From Bacteroidia bacterium (GTDB taxonomy: Bacteria; Bacteroidota; Bacteroidia; Chitinophagales; JAUHXS01), in NCBI GenBank assembly GCA_030426955.1, contig JAUHXS010000002.1:62001-126000 (forward strand): a stretch of 64,000 nt of DNA. The letters are read 5' to 3'. The position numbers and the translations under genes were made by a program. This document shows, piece after piece, positions 43,544 through 52,131 of the stretch. Under the pieces are notes generated by a model. The model made no database searches. It was not told where the DNA came from and saw nothing but the letters and a program-made list of their open reading frames with translations. Each line of letters opens with the position of its first letter. Positions within the stretch are counted from its first letter, which is position 1.

Positions 43544-44173
43544 ATGAACAAGATTGAGCTGGAAATTATTGCGCTTTCACATAGTATAACGCAATCTCAC
43601 TCTTATGCTATTGTTTTAGGTGAAAAAAATGCCAATAGACGATTACCAATTGTCATTGGGGGATTCGAAGCACAAGCAATTGCTGTTGCAATTGAAAAAA
43701 TGATGCCGAGTAGACCCCTTACACATGACCTGATGAAGCATGTTTTTGATACATTTGCTGTTTCTGTTAAGGAGGTAATAATAGATAACTTGGTAGATGG
43801 GGTCTTTTATGCTAAGTTAATTTGCGTTGGGAAAGAAGGTAAAGAAGTAGAAATAGATTCAAGAACATCTGATGCTTTGGCTCTGGCGGTTAGGTATAAT
43901 TGTCCAATTTATACTTATGAATTTATAATGGATACGGCGGGGATAATCTTAGAAGACACTGATGCTGAACCCCCAGTAAATATATCCAAAGAAAACCTCA
44001 ATGAATCTGATGAAACTCTGAGTAAAGAGGTAAAGCAAGAAAAATCTGAAGATATATCAAAATTAAGCTTAAAAGATTTGTCAAAAAAAATGAAAGATTT
44101 TTTAGACAAAGAAAGGTATGAAGAGGCCATCAAGTACCGAGATGAAATAAATAGAAGAAAGAAAAATAGTTAA
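43544..44173 (+). CDS. Bifunctional nuclease (BFN/DUF151) domain with UVR motif
   Basis: The N-terminal 135 residues form a BFN/DUF151 domain (LPIVIGGFEAQAIAVAIE, RPLTHDLM, EIDSRTSDALALAVRYNCPIY). After an acidic linker, a UvrB/UvrC-type motif (KKMKDFLDKERYEEAIKYRD) ends the protein at residue 209. BFN proteins are small DNases/RNases. The fusion with a UVR motif is common in Bacteroidota and suggests a DNA-repair or stress link. It follows etfA by 16 bases and may be co-transcribed. Confidence 0.85.
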   Translation: MNKIELEIIALSHSITQSHSYAIVLGEKNANRRLPIVIGGFEAQAIAVAIEKMMPSRPLTHDLMKHVFDTFAVSVKEVIIDNLVDGVFYAKLICVGKEGKEVEIDSRTSDALALAVRYNCPIYTYEFIMDTAGIILEDTDAEPPVNISKENLNESDETLSKEVKQEKSEDISKLSLKDLSKKMKDFLDKERYEEAIKYRDEINRRKKNS

Positions 44174-44228
44174 GACCTTTCTAGCTTAACTTTCTTTTGT
44201 AGATATCTCAATGCTAAGCCAAATTTTT

Positions 44229-44236
44229 TATCTTTG
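44229..44236 (+). promoter_or_regulatory. Bacteroidota -7 box upstream of the tyrosine kinase gene
   Basis: TATCTTTG fits TAnnTTTG exactly and lies 37 bases before the kinase ATG. The nearest upstream TTTG (44196-44199) is 29 bases away, longer than usual, so the -33 element is not clear. Confidence 0.5.
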
Positions 44237-44273
44237 GAGATTCTAATAATCCTGTTTTTAGGAATCTGGAATC

Positions 44274-46637
44274 ATGAAACCTACACCGGTAGCCAGTAAT
44301 TCAATTATAGACGAAAAAGATATCAGAAGCTTATGGAAGCTTTTTAGAAGAAACTGGTATCTTTTTGTTGTTTTTTCTGTTGTAGGCGCAATTAGTGCAA
44401 ATATTGTTATTCATAGATCAACGACAATTTATGCTTCAAAAATCAGGATGCTCTTCAATGCAAATCAAAACGAAGATTTGCAAAATGCAATTCTGTCAGG
44501 ATTAGGGGTTCGCCCTAGAAACGAAGATATCGCAAATGAGATGTACGTATTGGGTTCATTATCACTAATAGAAAAGGTCATTAATCGTCTTGATTTTGAA
44601 ATTTCATACTTTGTAGTTGGCAGAATAAAAACAACTGAAAAATATCAAGATGTTCCCTTTCGTGTCAATATTAGTATTAAGAATCCAAGGTTTTATAACT
44701 TCCCACTGAATGTAAATATCATTAACGAGCAAGAGTTCTTGTTAAAATACGATCTTGATGGAGAAGGCAATGTGTTTGAAAGCACATATCGCTTTGGAGA
44801 ATTAATATCTACAAATGACTTTGACCTTAAAATAGATTTTAAAAAAGAGTCCTATTATCAAAACATCAATAATATTGATTATATGTTTACCGTACATACT
44901 AAGTCCCAACTGGTGGCTAAGTATAAAGGTGCTATGTCTTTTGACAATTATGACTGGACAAGCCTTGTGCAAATAAGTGTTAACGATGTTATTCAAGCTA
45001 GAGGAAGGGATTTTTTAGACACCTTAGCAAAGGTTTATATAGAGAGTTCGGTAGAAACAAAGAAACTGATTAATGAGAATACATTAAAATTTATAGACGA
45101 GCAACTTAGTGGTGTCGTGAATGAATTAAATAGTATAGAGGTTGGACTTGAAAATTATAAAAAGAACAACTTGACATTTGACATTAATAGTGAAAGAGGT
45201 ACATATATTGGAGAGTTAGTAGGCTATGAGTATAGCAAGACACAATTAAAGCTTCAGGCCAAATCGCTAACTAATTTAGAAAACTATATTAATAAGAACC
45301 TAGATACAGCAGTTTTAACACCACCTATTTCAGATGAAAAATATGATGGTTATTTAGTTGCGTTACTCGAAAATCTATACGATTTACAAAAGAAAAGAAA
45401 TGAGATGTATTTAACCAATACCCCTAAAACGATATTTTTCGAATCATTAGAAGAAGAGATGGCAAGGTTAAAAGTACGTACACTTGACTATATTAAAAGC
45501 TTGCAAGAGAATATTGATAAAGAGATTATTATCCTTGATGACCAAATAGCAAATCAGAATGAAACTTTAAAAAAAGTACCTAGAGTAGAGAGGGAACTTC
45601 TTAATATTGAGAGAAAGCTGAAAGTTAATGAGCAAATTTATTTATATCTTTTAGAAAAGAAAAACGAGGCAATTATCGCAAAGGCTAGTATTGTACCAGA
45701 TAAGAAAATCTTAGAGCCTGCAATTGCTTTGGGTATAATTAGTCCTAATAAAGATAAAATACTATATACTCACATTGGGATTGGTTTAATAATAGCACTT
45801 GTAATAGTTCTAATTAGAAAAATATTTTTTAGCACTATAGAGAACCGAGAAGACCTTGAGAGCATAACGAGTATGCCTATTATCGGGGTTGTTCCCAAGA
45901 GTAAAAGTGCAGATAGCCACTATATGGTTGTTGACGAAAAGCCTAAGTCTATTATCACGGAGGCTTTTAGGACTATTAGGGCAAATTTTGAATATCTAGC
46001 CCCCGAAATAAAAAATAAAATCATACTAGTTACCTCGTGCATGGCTAAGGAAGGAAAGACCTTTACAGCAGTAAATACGGCTACAATTTTAGCAAAGACA
46101 GGTAAGAAAGTCTTGATTTTAGAACTAGATTTACATCAGCCTAAAGTACCGTTAGCATTGAAGATGAATAATGACTATGGCGTAAGTTCTATTTTAATTG
46201 ATAAAATATCTGTAGATGAGGCTATAAAAGATTCTGGGATAGAAAACTTAGATGTAATTCTTGCTGGACCAGTTCCACCCAATCCCTCAGAGCTTTTGAT
46301 CTCAGATAAGTTTAAAAACCTTTTAGAGATATTGAACAAGAGATATGACTATGTTGTTATGGACTCTCCACCTGTAGGGCTCATAACCGATGCCCTTACT
46401 TTGATGAAATATTCCCATATTAATTTATTTATTTTACGTGCTTCATATGCAAAAAAGGAATTTGTAAGAATAGCAAATGATATAAAGGAAAATAACGATC
46501 CTAAAAACTTTGGCTTTGTGTTAAATGGTGTAAGAAATGCTTCGCTTAGATATGGTTACGGATATGGCTACGGATATGGATATGGATATGGCTACGGATA
46601 TGGATATAGCAATAACGGTTATGGCTACTATGATTAA
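44274..46637 (+). CDS. Wzc-like bacterial tyrosine kinase and polysaccharide co-polymerase
   Basis: This 787-residue protein has an N-terminal Wzz domain (membrane helix about residues 31-50), a long coiled-coil periplasmic region, a second helix (about 497-518, just after ISPNK) and a C-terminal BY-kinase. The kinase has Walker A (MAKEGKT, about 590), Walker A' (VLILELDLHQPK, about 613) and Walker B (YVVMDSPPVG, about 694). The last 28 residues hold 13 tyrosines, ten of them in an unbroken Gly-Tyr alternation; this is the presumed autophosphorylation cluster. It would control export and chain length together with the PHP phosphatase encoded at 21834-22583. Confidence 0.92.
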   Translation: MKPTPVASNSIIDEKDIRSLWKLFRRNWYLFVVFSVVGAISANIVIHRSTTIYASKIRMLFNANQNEDLQNAILSGLGVRPRNEDIANEMYVLGSLSLIEKVINRLDFEISYFVVGRIKTTEKYQDVPFRVNISIKNPRFYNFPLNVNIINEQEFLLKYDLDGEGNVFESTYRFGELISTNDFDLKIDFKKESYYQNINNIDYMFTVHTKSQLVAKYKGAMSFDNYDWTSLVQISVNDVIQARGRDFLDTLAKVYIESSVETKKLINENTLKFIDEQLSGVVNELNSIEVGLENYKKNNLTFDINSERGTYIGELVGYEYSKTQLKLQAKSLTNLENYINKNLDTAVLTPPISDEKYDGYLVALLENLYDLQKKRNEMYLTNTPKTIFFESLEEEMARLKVRTLDYIKSLQENIDKEIIILDDQIANQNETLKKVPRVERELLNIERKLKVNEQIYLYLLEKKNEAIIAKASIVPDKKILEPAIALGIISPNKDKILYTHIGIGLIIALVIVLIRKIFFSTIENREDLESITSMPIIGVVPKSKSADSHYMVVDEKPKSIITEAFRTIRANFEYLAPEIKNKIILVTSCMAKEGKTFTAVNTATILAKTGKKVLILELDLHQPKVPLALKMNNDYGVSSILIDKISVDEAIKDSGIENLDVILAGPVPPNPSELLISDKFKNLLEILNKRYDYVVMDSPPVGLITDALTLMKYSHINLFILRASYAKKEFVRIANDIKENNDPKNFGFVLNGVRNASLRYGYGYGYGYGYGYGYGYGYSNNGYGYYD
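46551..46607 (+). repeat. Short tandem repeat encoding the Gly-Tyr tail
   Basis: Nineteen codons alternate Tyr (TAT/TAC) and Gly (mostly GGA/GGC), giving a 6-base repeat of the GGATAT/GGCTAC type. It lies inside the kinase gene 27 bases before its stop codon. Such an in-frame repeat can lose or gain units without a frameshift. Confidence 0.9.
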
Positions 46638-46655
46638 GATATAAATCGAAAATTT

Positions 46656-47654
46656 ATGGATATAAGGAATAATTGGTCAAAAAAAGAGATTTTAGGTGTT
46701 TATAATAAGCCTCTACTTGAGTTAATCTTTCAAGCTGCAGAAGTACATAGAAGGTATAATGACTCTTCTGAAGTACAGGTGAGTTCGCTTTTGTCAATAA
46801 AAACAGGAGGCTGTCCTGAAGATTGTTCCTATTGCCCACAAGCAGCTAGATATCATACAGATGTCAAAGTGCATAGGTTAATGGAAGTAGATGAGGTATT
46901 AGAAAAAGCAAATAATGCCAAAGCAAATGGTGCATCAAGAATGTGCTTAGGAGCTGCATGGAGAGAAGTGCGTAACAATAGAGATTTTGACAAAGTGTTA
47001 GAGATGGTTAAGGGCATTAATGCAAAAGGTATGGAAGTATGTTGCACTTTGGGTATGTTGACAGATGAGCAAGCTAAAAAGCTAGAAGAGGCTGGACTTT
47101 ATGCATATAATCATAATTTAGATACTTCAGAAGAACATTATGACGAGATTATTGGAACAAGAACTTATGAGGATAGACTTAATACCATAAAAAGCGTCCG
47201 TAAAACTAATATAACTGTTTGTTCAGGTGGAATTATTGGAATGGGCGAAAGTACAGAAGATCGAATTGGCATGCTTTTAACCCTCGCTAACATGGATAAG
47301 CATCCTGAATCTGTTCCGATTAATGCATTGGTTGCTGTTGAGGGAACTCCCTTGGAAGAACAGCCAGAAGTCCCTATATGGGATATGGTGAGAATGATTG
47401 CAGCAACACGAATTGTAATGCCCAAAACGGTTGTTAGGCTCTCTGCAGGAAGGACCCAGATGACCAAAGAGGGACAAGCGCTTTGCTTTATGGCAGGGGC
47501 AAATTCAATATTTGCGGGAGAAAAATTGCTTACAACACCAAATCCTGATTTTGATGAAGATATGAATCTTTTTAATACCTTAGGACTTAAAGCAAGAGAG
47601 CCTTTTAAAGACAAAAAAGCAAAAGTCGAAAAGAAAGAAAAGGCAGAAGCATAG
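46656..47654 (+). CDS. bioB: Biotin synthase
   Basis: This 332-residue radical SAM enzyme has the cluster-binding C53, C57 and C60 in [12 protein letters not shown], followed by [21 protein letters not shown] and the second-cluster region RLSAGR. It inserts sulfur into dethiobiotin. The last 18 residues are a Lys/Glu-rich tail ([16 protein letters not shown]) beyond the usual core. bioF and bioD follow directly. Confidence 0.96.
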   Translation: MDIRNNWSKKEILGVYNKPLLELIFQAAEVHRRYNDSSEVQVSSLLSIKTGGCPEDCSYCPQAARYHTDVKVHRLMEVDEVLEKANNAKANGASRMCLGAAWREVRNNRDFDKVLEMVKGINAKGMEVCCTLGMLTDEQAKKLEEAGLYAYNHNLDTSEEHYDEIIGTRTYEDRLNTIKSVRKTNITVCSGGIIGMGESTEDRIGMLLTLANMDKHPESVPINALVAVEGTPLEEQPEVPIWDMVRMIAATRIVMPKTVVRLSAGRTQMTKEGQALCFMAGANSIFAGEKLLTTPNPDFDEDMNLFNTLGLKAREPFKDKKAKVEKKEKAEA

Positions 47655-47658
47655 ATGC

Positions 47659-48798
47659 ATGGTCTCCATAAATTTATTTTTGCAAAATAGCCTTGCAAAA
47701 AGAGCGGAGAGTAACTCCTTAAGAGAGCTCTCGTATAATACTAAACTCGTAGATTTCTCTTCTAATGATTATCTTGGAATTAGCCAGTTAAAGGAATACA
47801 AGAAGTCATATTTAAAAAAGGTAAATAGTTACCTAGAAAATGATAAACATCGTTTAGGGGCAACTGGTTCGAGACTACTAACTGGCAATACAGATTTTGC
47901 AGAAAGTTTAGAAGTCAAAATTGCCCAATTCCATAATGCAGAGTCGGGCTTGATATATGGCTCTGGGTATACAGCTAACATGGGGCTATTATCTTCTGTG
48001 CCTCAAAAAGGAGATGTTATTTTTTATGATGAAGAGTCACATGCTTCTATTAAGGATGGTATACGCTTAAGCTTTGCCGATAAATATGCTTTTAAACATA
48101 ACAATATTGAGGATCTAAAGTCTAAGCTACAGAAGCACTCAAGAGAAAACAATTTTGTTGTAGTAGAGTCGATATATTCAATGAGCGGTAGTATTGCTCC
48201 CTTTGAGAAAATAATGGAGCTTAAAGATAAGATTGATTTTAATCTAATTGTTGATGAAGCACATTCGACTGGTGTTATAGGGAAGAGTGGAACAGGACTG
48301 GTGAGCTCTATAGGGCTAGAAAAAGATTGTTTTGCTAGAATCATAACATTTGGAAAGGCATTAGGTGTTCATGGGGCAATCATACTTGGCTCAGATTTAT
48401 TAAGAAAATACTTGATAAACTTTAGTCGTCAATTTATTTATACGACTGCTTTATCTGTAGATGGCTTATTAGCTATAGAAAGTGCATATGAAGTTTTGCC
48501 AAGCTTAAATGATCAACGAGAACAGCTTCAAAGCATAAGCAAATATTGTAACGAAAAGATGCTTGAGTTAGGGCTAGGAAATTATTCTGAATTTGGACCA
48601 ATAAAATTCATTGAGGTAGGTGATGTGAAAACAGTAAAAGAGGTTTCAACTCATTTAAAAGAGAATGGGTTTAACGTTTTGCCTATCTTGTCTCCCACAG
48701 TTAAATTAGGAAAAGAAGGATTAAGATTATCTCTCCATGCCTTTAATACCAAAGAACAAATGGATAGTATATTCCAAATAATCAAAACATCAATATGA
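47659..48798 (+). CDS. bioF: 8-amino-7-oxononanoate synthase
   Basis: This 379-residue alpha-oxoamine synthase has the PLP lysine K233 in ITFGKALGVHG, VDEAHSTGVIG (D199), H128 in DEESHASIKDG and the family start FSSNDYLGIS. It condenses pimeloyl thioester with alanine. I chose the ATG at 47659; the ATG four bases earlier is in another frame. Its end overlaps bioD by 4 bases. Confidence 0.92.
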   Translation: MVSINLFLQNSLAKRAESNSLRELSYNTKLVDFSSNDYLGISQLKEYKKSYLKKVNSYLENDKHRLGATGSRLLTGNTDFAESLEVKIAQFHNAESGLIYGSGYTANMGLLSSVPQKGDVIFYDEESHASIKDGIRLSFADKYAFKHNNIEDLKSKLQKHSRENNFVVVESIYSMSGSIAPFEKIMELKDKIDFNLIVDEAHSTGVIGKSGTGLVSSIGLEKDCFARIITFGKALGVHGAIILGSDLLRKYLINFSRQFIYTTALSVDGLLAIESAYEVLPSLNDQREQLQSISKYCNEKMLELGLGNYSEFGPIKFIEVGDVKTVKEVSTHLKENGFNVLPILSPTVKLGKEGLRLSLHAFNTKEQMDSIFQIIKTSI

Positions 48799-49403
48799 GA
48801 AGGATTTTTGTGACTGGCATTGGAACAGAAATCGGTAAAACTTTGATTTCATCTATATTGGTTGAAAAACTTGAAGCAGATTATTGGAAACCTCTTCAAG
48901 CAGGAGGTTTAGAAGAAACAGACACCCATATAGTACGAAGTCTAATATCTAACAATAAAACCGTCTTCCATAGAGAACAATTTCGCTTGAAAGTACCAGC
49001 TTCTCCACACCATGCGGCAGGTTTAGAAGGTATAGAAGTTAAATTGTCTGATGTGAAAGTACCTCAAACATCTAACCATCTTGTAATTGAAGGAGCGGGT
49101 GGTATAATGGTCCCCCTCAACACCAAAGAGTTATTTTTAGATTTAATAAAAAGTTTAGATGTAGAAGTCGTTATAGTCTCAAAGAACTATCTGGGTAGTA
49201 TTAATCATACATTAATGTCCGTTGAAATTTTAAGGCAAAGAGGAATTAACATATTAGGAATTATTTTTAATCACGCTGGTGAGGCTTCATCAGAGGATTT
49301 TATACTAAATCATACAGGTCTTAAATGTCTTGGAAAAGTTGAAAAAGAAAAAAGTATAAATGCTTCAATAGTTGAAAAATATACCAATAAGATAAAAATA
49401 TAA
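48795..49403 (+). CDS. bioD: Dethiobiotin synthetase
   Basis: This 202-residue protein starts MRRIFVTGIGTEIGKT, with the P-loop at residues 8-16. It also has YWKPLQAGG, ASPHHAAGLEG and VIEGAGGIMVPL, all standard for BioD. It closes the ureido ring of dethiobiotin using ATP and CO2. The overlap with bioF suggests coupled translation. bioA, which would supply its substrate, is not in the window. Confidence 0.93.
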   Translation: MRRIFVTGIGTEIGKTLISSILVEKLEADYWKPLQAGGLEETDTHIVRSLISNNKTVFHREQFRLKVPASPHHAAGLEGIEVKLSDVKVPQTSNHLVIEGAGGIMVPLNTKELFLDLIKSLDVEVVIVSKNYLGSINHTLMSVEILRQRGINILGIIFNHAGEASSEDFILNHTGLKCLGKVEKEKSINASIVEKYTNKIKI

Positions 49404-49428
49404 AGGAACTTATGAAGTAGTTAACACT

Positions 49429-49454
49429 AAAAAAGCTCCATCAATGTGGAGCTT
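49429..49454 (-). terminator. Intrinsic terminator of the tRNA-Glu transcript
   Basis: An 8-pair stem (arms 49433-49440 and 49447-49454, AAGCTCCA/TGGAGCTT) is followed on the minus strand by a run of six T (49434-49429). It lies 35 bases past the tRNA end. The T-run side shows it serves the minus-strand tRNA transcript; it may also slow bioD transcripts from the other side. Confidence 0.85.
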
Positions 49455-49489
49455 CCCTAGATTATGATACTACTTTCAAAGTATCTGTG

Positions 49490-49561
49490 CAGCCCGTAGG
49501 GGAATCGAACCCCTGTTACCAGGATGAAAACCTGGCGTCCTAACCCCTAGACGAACGGGCC
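49490..49561 (-). tRNA. tRNA-Glu (anticodon TTC)
   Basis: Read on the minus strand, the 72 bases fold into a complete cloverleaf. The acceptor stem is GGCCCGT/ACGGGCT with one G-T pair, the anticodon stem is CCAGG/CCTGG with loop TTTTCAT, and the T-arm loop has TTCGATT. The anticodon at the centre of the loop is TTC, which reads glutamate codons. The CCA end is not encoded. The discriminator base is G. Confidence 0.95.
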
Positions 49562-49569
49562 AAACTTTG

Positions 49570-49678
49570 CTAAAGCTACGTTTGGCAAACGCCATTATGG
49601 CTTTAGATTTTGGTTTCTAACCTTAGACGCTTGTCCGACGAAATCACTAATAAGCGATGGAGGCGGAAACGCCTCCAT
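49570..49678 (-). other. Structured leader upstream of tRNA-Glu
   Basis: This part of the 404-base protein-free gap (49404-49807) shows three inverted repeats. A 9-pair stem lies at 49657-49665/49670-49678 with a GAAA loop on the plus strand. A CTAAAGC/GCTTTAG pair lies at 49570-49576/49600-49606. A CGTTT/AAACG hairpin lies inside the latter. On the minus strand it would form the 5' leader of the tRNA transcript. A D-arm-like stretch near 49612-49630 resembles the tRNA-Glu D-arm. No protein gene is seen here. Confidence 0.4.
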
Positions 49679-49691
49679 AAAAGTTAGAGTG

Positions 49692-49724
49692 CAAAAGTAA
49701 AATATTTTTATGGGTAAATACAAG
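49692..49724 (-). promoter_or_regulatory. Promoter for the tRNA-Glu transcript
   Basis: On the minus strand, CTTG (49724-49721) and TACTTTTG (49699-49692) are 21 bases apart. The -7 box is a perfect TAnnTTTG match; the -33 differs from TTTG by one base. Transcription would run through the structured leader into the tRNA. Confidence 0.6.
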
Positions 49725-49754
49725 AAAAATGAAAAAATATTTACCAAAATAATC

Positions 49755-49785
49755 TCTGTTTATAGGGTTTAATCAGCTAAATTTG
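49755..49785 (+). promoter_or_regulatory. Promoter for gap-pgk
   Basis: TCTG (49755-49758) and TAAATTTG (49778-49785) are 19 bases apart. The -7 box matches TAnnTTTG and the -33 box differs by one base. It leaves a short leader of about 15 bases before the gap ATG at 49808. Confidence 0.55.
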
Positions 49786-49807
49786 TTTGATCTTATTATT
49801 ATAAAAT

Positions 49808-50818
49808 ATGAAAACTCGCATTGCAATAAATGGTTTTGGAAGGATCGGCCGAATAACGCTCAGGAACCTAATGCAACAACAAGGTATTGATGTTGTAGCG
49901 ATAAATGACTTAGCAGATACAAATACCTTAGCACATTTATTTAAGTATGATTCGGTACACGGCATATACAATAAAGATGTTAAGGCAGGGCAAAGTTCGA
50001 TTATAATAGATACTTCGGAAATAAGCATCTTTTCTGAAAAAGATCCGACGCAATTACCTTGGAGTAAATTAGATGTAGATATTGTATTGGAATGCACTGG
50101 GCTCTTTAGAAGAGAGGAAGATGCGGAAAAACATATCGATGCAGGTGCAAAAAAAGTAATTATATCAGCGCCATCAAAAGGAAAGAAACCAGTAAAAACA
50201 ATTGTTTTAGGTGTGAATGAGAATGAGCTATCGAATAATGATAAAATTATTTCAAACGCTTCTTGTACAACAAATTGTTTGGCACCAATAGTAAAAATAT
50301 TAGATGAAACTTGGGGGTTTGAAAAAGGATTCATGACAACCGTACATGCTTATACCTCAGACCAATCACTTCATGATCGATCACATAGTGATCTAAGAAG
50401 AGCTAGGGCTGCAACGCAAAATATTGTACCGACAACTACTGGCGCTGGAAAAGCGGTAAGCCTTGTCTTACCCCAAATTAAGGATAAGATTAAAGCTTCT
50501 GCTGTTCGAGTGCCCGTCATAGATGGGTCTACAATTGAGTTAAATTGTCAACTTTCCCAATCAGTAAGTAAAGAAGAGCTTAATAAAACTTTTCAAGAGT
50601 ATGCGAGCTCTTCTATGAAAGGTATATTAGAATATAGTGAGGCTCCTTTGGTGTCTTCTGATATTATAGGAAATCCTCATTCTTCCATTTTTGATGCACA
50701 GCTCACCGATACAATGGGTGACTTTGTCAAAATAACTGCATGGTATGATAATGAGATGGGGTATTCATCAAGATTAGTAGATTTAGTGAAAAGAATTTCG
50801 ACATTAGACAATGAGTAA
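49808..50818 (+). CDS. gap: Glyceraldehyde-3-phosphate dehydrogenase, type I
   Basis: This 336-residue enzyme has INGFGRIGR at the NAD site, D34 in INDLAD (favouring NAD over NADP), the catalytic C153 in [33 protein letters not shown] and WYDNEMGYS. It oxidises glyceraldehyde 3-phosphate in glycolysis. Its 3' end overlaps pgk by 8 bases, so the two enzymes of consecutive steps are co-transcribed. Confidence 0.96.
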   Translation: MKTRIAINGFGRIGRITLRNLMQQQGIDVVAINDLADTNTLAHLFKYDSVHGIYNKDVKAGQSSIIIDTSEISIFSEKDPTQLPWSKLDVDIVLECTGLFRREEDAEKHIDAGAKKVIISAPSKGKKPVKTIVLGVNENELSNNDKIISNASCTTNCLAPIVKILDETWGFEKGFMTTVHAYTSDQSLHDRSHSDLRRARAATQNIVPTTTGAGKAVSLVLPQIKDKIKASAVRVPVIDGSTIELNCQLSQSVSKEELNKTFQEYASSSMKGILEYSEAPLVSSDIIGNPHSSIFDAQLTDTMGDFVKITAWYDNEMGYSSRLVDLVKRISTLDNE

Positions 50819-52004
50819 GATAGATTCTGTAGATTTTAAGAATAAACATGTAATTGTTAGAGTAGATTTTAATGTTCCGTTAAACGAAAAATTCGAGGTA
50901 ACAGATGATACTAGAATAAAAGCGGCATTACCCACCATCAAAAAAATATTGCACGATAGAGGTAAGGTAATCTTAATGTCTCACTTAGGGAGGCCTAAAA
51001 ATGGACCTGAAGAGAAATTTTCCTTAAAACATCTTGTCCCAAATCTATCTAGGTATCTCAATCGAGATATAAAATTTTCAAATGATTGCATTGGTCAAGA
51101 CGCTTTAAAAGTGAGTCAACAGTTGCAGCCCGAAGAAGTTCTTTTGTTAGAAAATCTAAGATTTTACTCAGAGGAGACAAAGGGTGATACTACTTTTGCT
51201 GAGAAACTTTCACAACATGCAGATGTTTATATAAATGATGCTTTTGGAACGGCCCATAGAGCACATGCCTCTACCGCTATTATTGCTGATTTTTTTGATG
51301 CGAAAAACAAAATGTTTGGGTTTTTAATGGAAAAAGAGATTGAAAATGCTAATAAAGTTTTGAAAGAGTCTCAAAAGCCTTTTACAGCAATAATGGGTGG
51401 AGCGAAGATTTCTGATAAGATTTTGATCATTGAAAAGTTATTAGACATAGCGGATAATATTATTATCGGTGGTGGTATGAGTTATACATTCTTTAAAGCG
51501 CAAGGGGGTAAAGTTGGAAATTCTCTTGTTGAAGAAGATAAATTAGATTTGGTCTTATCACTATTAGACAAAGCCAAGCAAAAAGGAGTTAAAATACTAT
51601 TGCCAGAAGACTCAGTGATTGCTGATAGCTTTTCAAATGAGGCGAATACAGATGCTGCAACTAATAATAATATCCCTGACGGTTGGATGGGATTAGATAT
51701 AGGACCTAAAGCGATAGAAAGTTATAAAGAGACTATTAGAACTTCTCAAACTATTTTATGGAATGGACCAATGGGTGTATTTGAAATGGAAAAATTTAGT
51801 AAGGGGACAGAAACTATTGCAAAAACGGTAGCAGAAGCAACAAGAAACGGTGCTTTTTCATTGGTAGGAGGAGGAGATTCTGTAGCTGCTATAAATAAGT
51901 TTAGCCTAACTAATGAAGTTAGTTATGTTTCGACTGGGGGAGGTGCGATGCTAGAATATTTTGAGGGAAAGCAATTGCCAGGAATAGCAGCTATAATTCA
52001 TTAG
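50811..52004 (+). CDS. pgk: Phosphoglycerate kinase
   Basis: This 397-residue two-domain kinase has [29 protein letters not shown], the GGAKISDKI hinge region, [13 protein letters not shown] and the ATP-site GGGDSVAA near the C-terminus. It transfers phosphate from 1,3-bisphosphoglycerate to ADP. The start overlaps the gap gene by 8 bases. Confidence 0.97.
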   Translation: MSKIDSVDFKNKHVIVRVDFNVPLNEKFEVTDDTRIKAALPTIKKILHDRGKVILMSHLGRPKNGPEEKFSLKHLVPNLSRYLNRDIKFSNDCIGQDALKVSQQLQPEEVLLLENLRFYSEETKGDTTFAEKLSQHADVYINDAFGTAHRAHASTAIIADFFDAKNKMFGFLMEKEIENANKVLKESQKPFTAIMGGAKISDKILIIEKLLDIADNIIIGGGMSYTFFKAQGGKVGNSLVEEDKLDLVLSLLDKAKQKGVKILLPEDSVIADSFSNEANTDAATNNNIPDGWMGLDIGPKAIESYKETIRTSQTILWNGPMGVFEMEKFSKGTETIAKTVAEATRNGAFSLVGGGDSVAAINKFSLTNEVSYVSTGGGAMLEYFEGKQLPGIAAIIH

Positions 52005-52095
52005 TTTTATATTTTATTGATTAGCTTTTAGGTCATAGAAATTTACATTGTAGACTTTTGCCACTTTATTTTAAGAGATTTACTATGAAATAGAT

Positions 52096-52103
52096 TACTT
52101 TTG
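52096..52103 (+). promoter_or_regulatory. Bacteroidota -7 box upstream of the T9SS repeat protein
   Basis: TACTTTTG matches TAnnTTTG and lies 28 bases before the ATG at 52132. No TTTG is found at the usual distance upstream. The 127-base gap after pgk is otherwise AT-rich with no clear terminator. Confidence 0.5.
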
Positions 52104-52131
52104 TGTGTAGCTAAATTTAAATCACACCCTT

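Noticed and set aside
46551-46607. Short regular repeats considered as CRISPR-like
   Set aside because: The unit is 6 bases, there are no spacers, and it encodes an in-frame Gly-Tyr tail of the kinase.
47165-47698. 177-residue reading frame antisense to bioB
   Set aside because: Its translation lacks known motifs, and it mirrors the codon pattern of a well-supported gene on the other strand.
49657-49678. 9-pair hairpin considered as a terminator for bioD or gap
   Set aside because: There is no T-run on either side, and it lies upstream of gap and beyond the tRNA. It fits better as part of the tRNA leader.
49777-50334. 185-residue reading frame antisense to gap
   Set aside because: It is a shadow of a strongly conserved gene and has no motif or promoter of its own.
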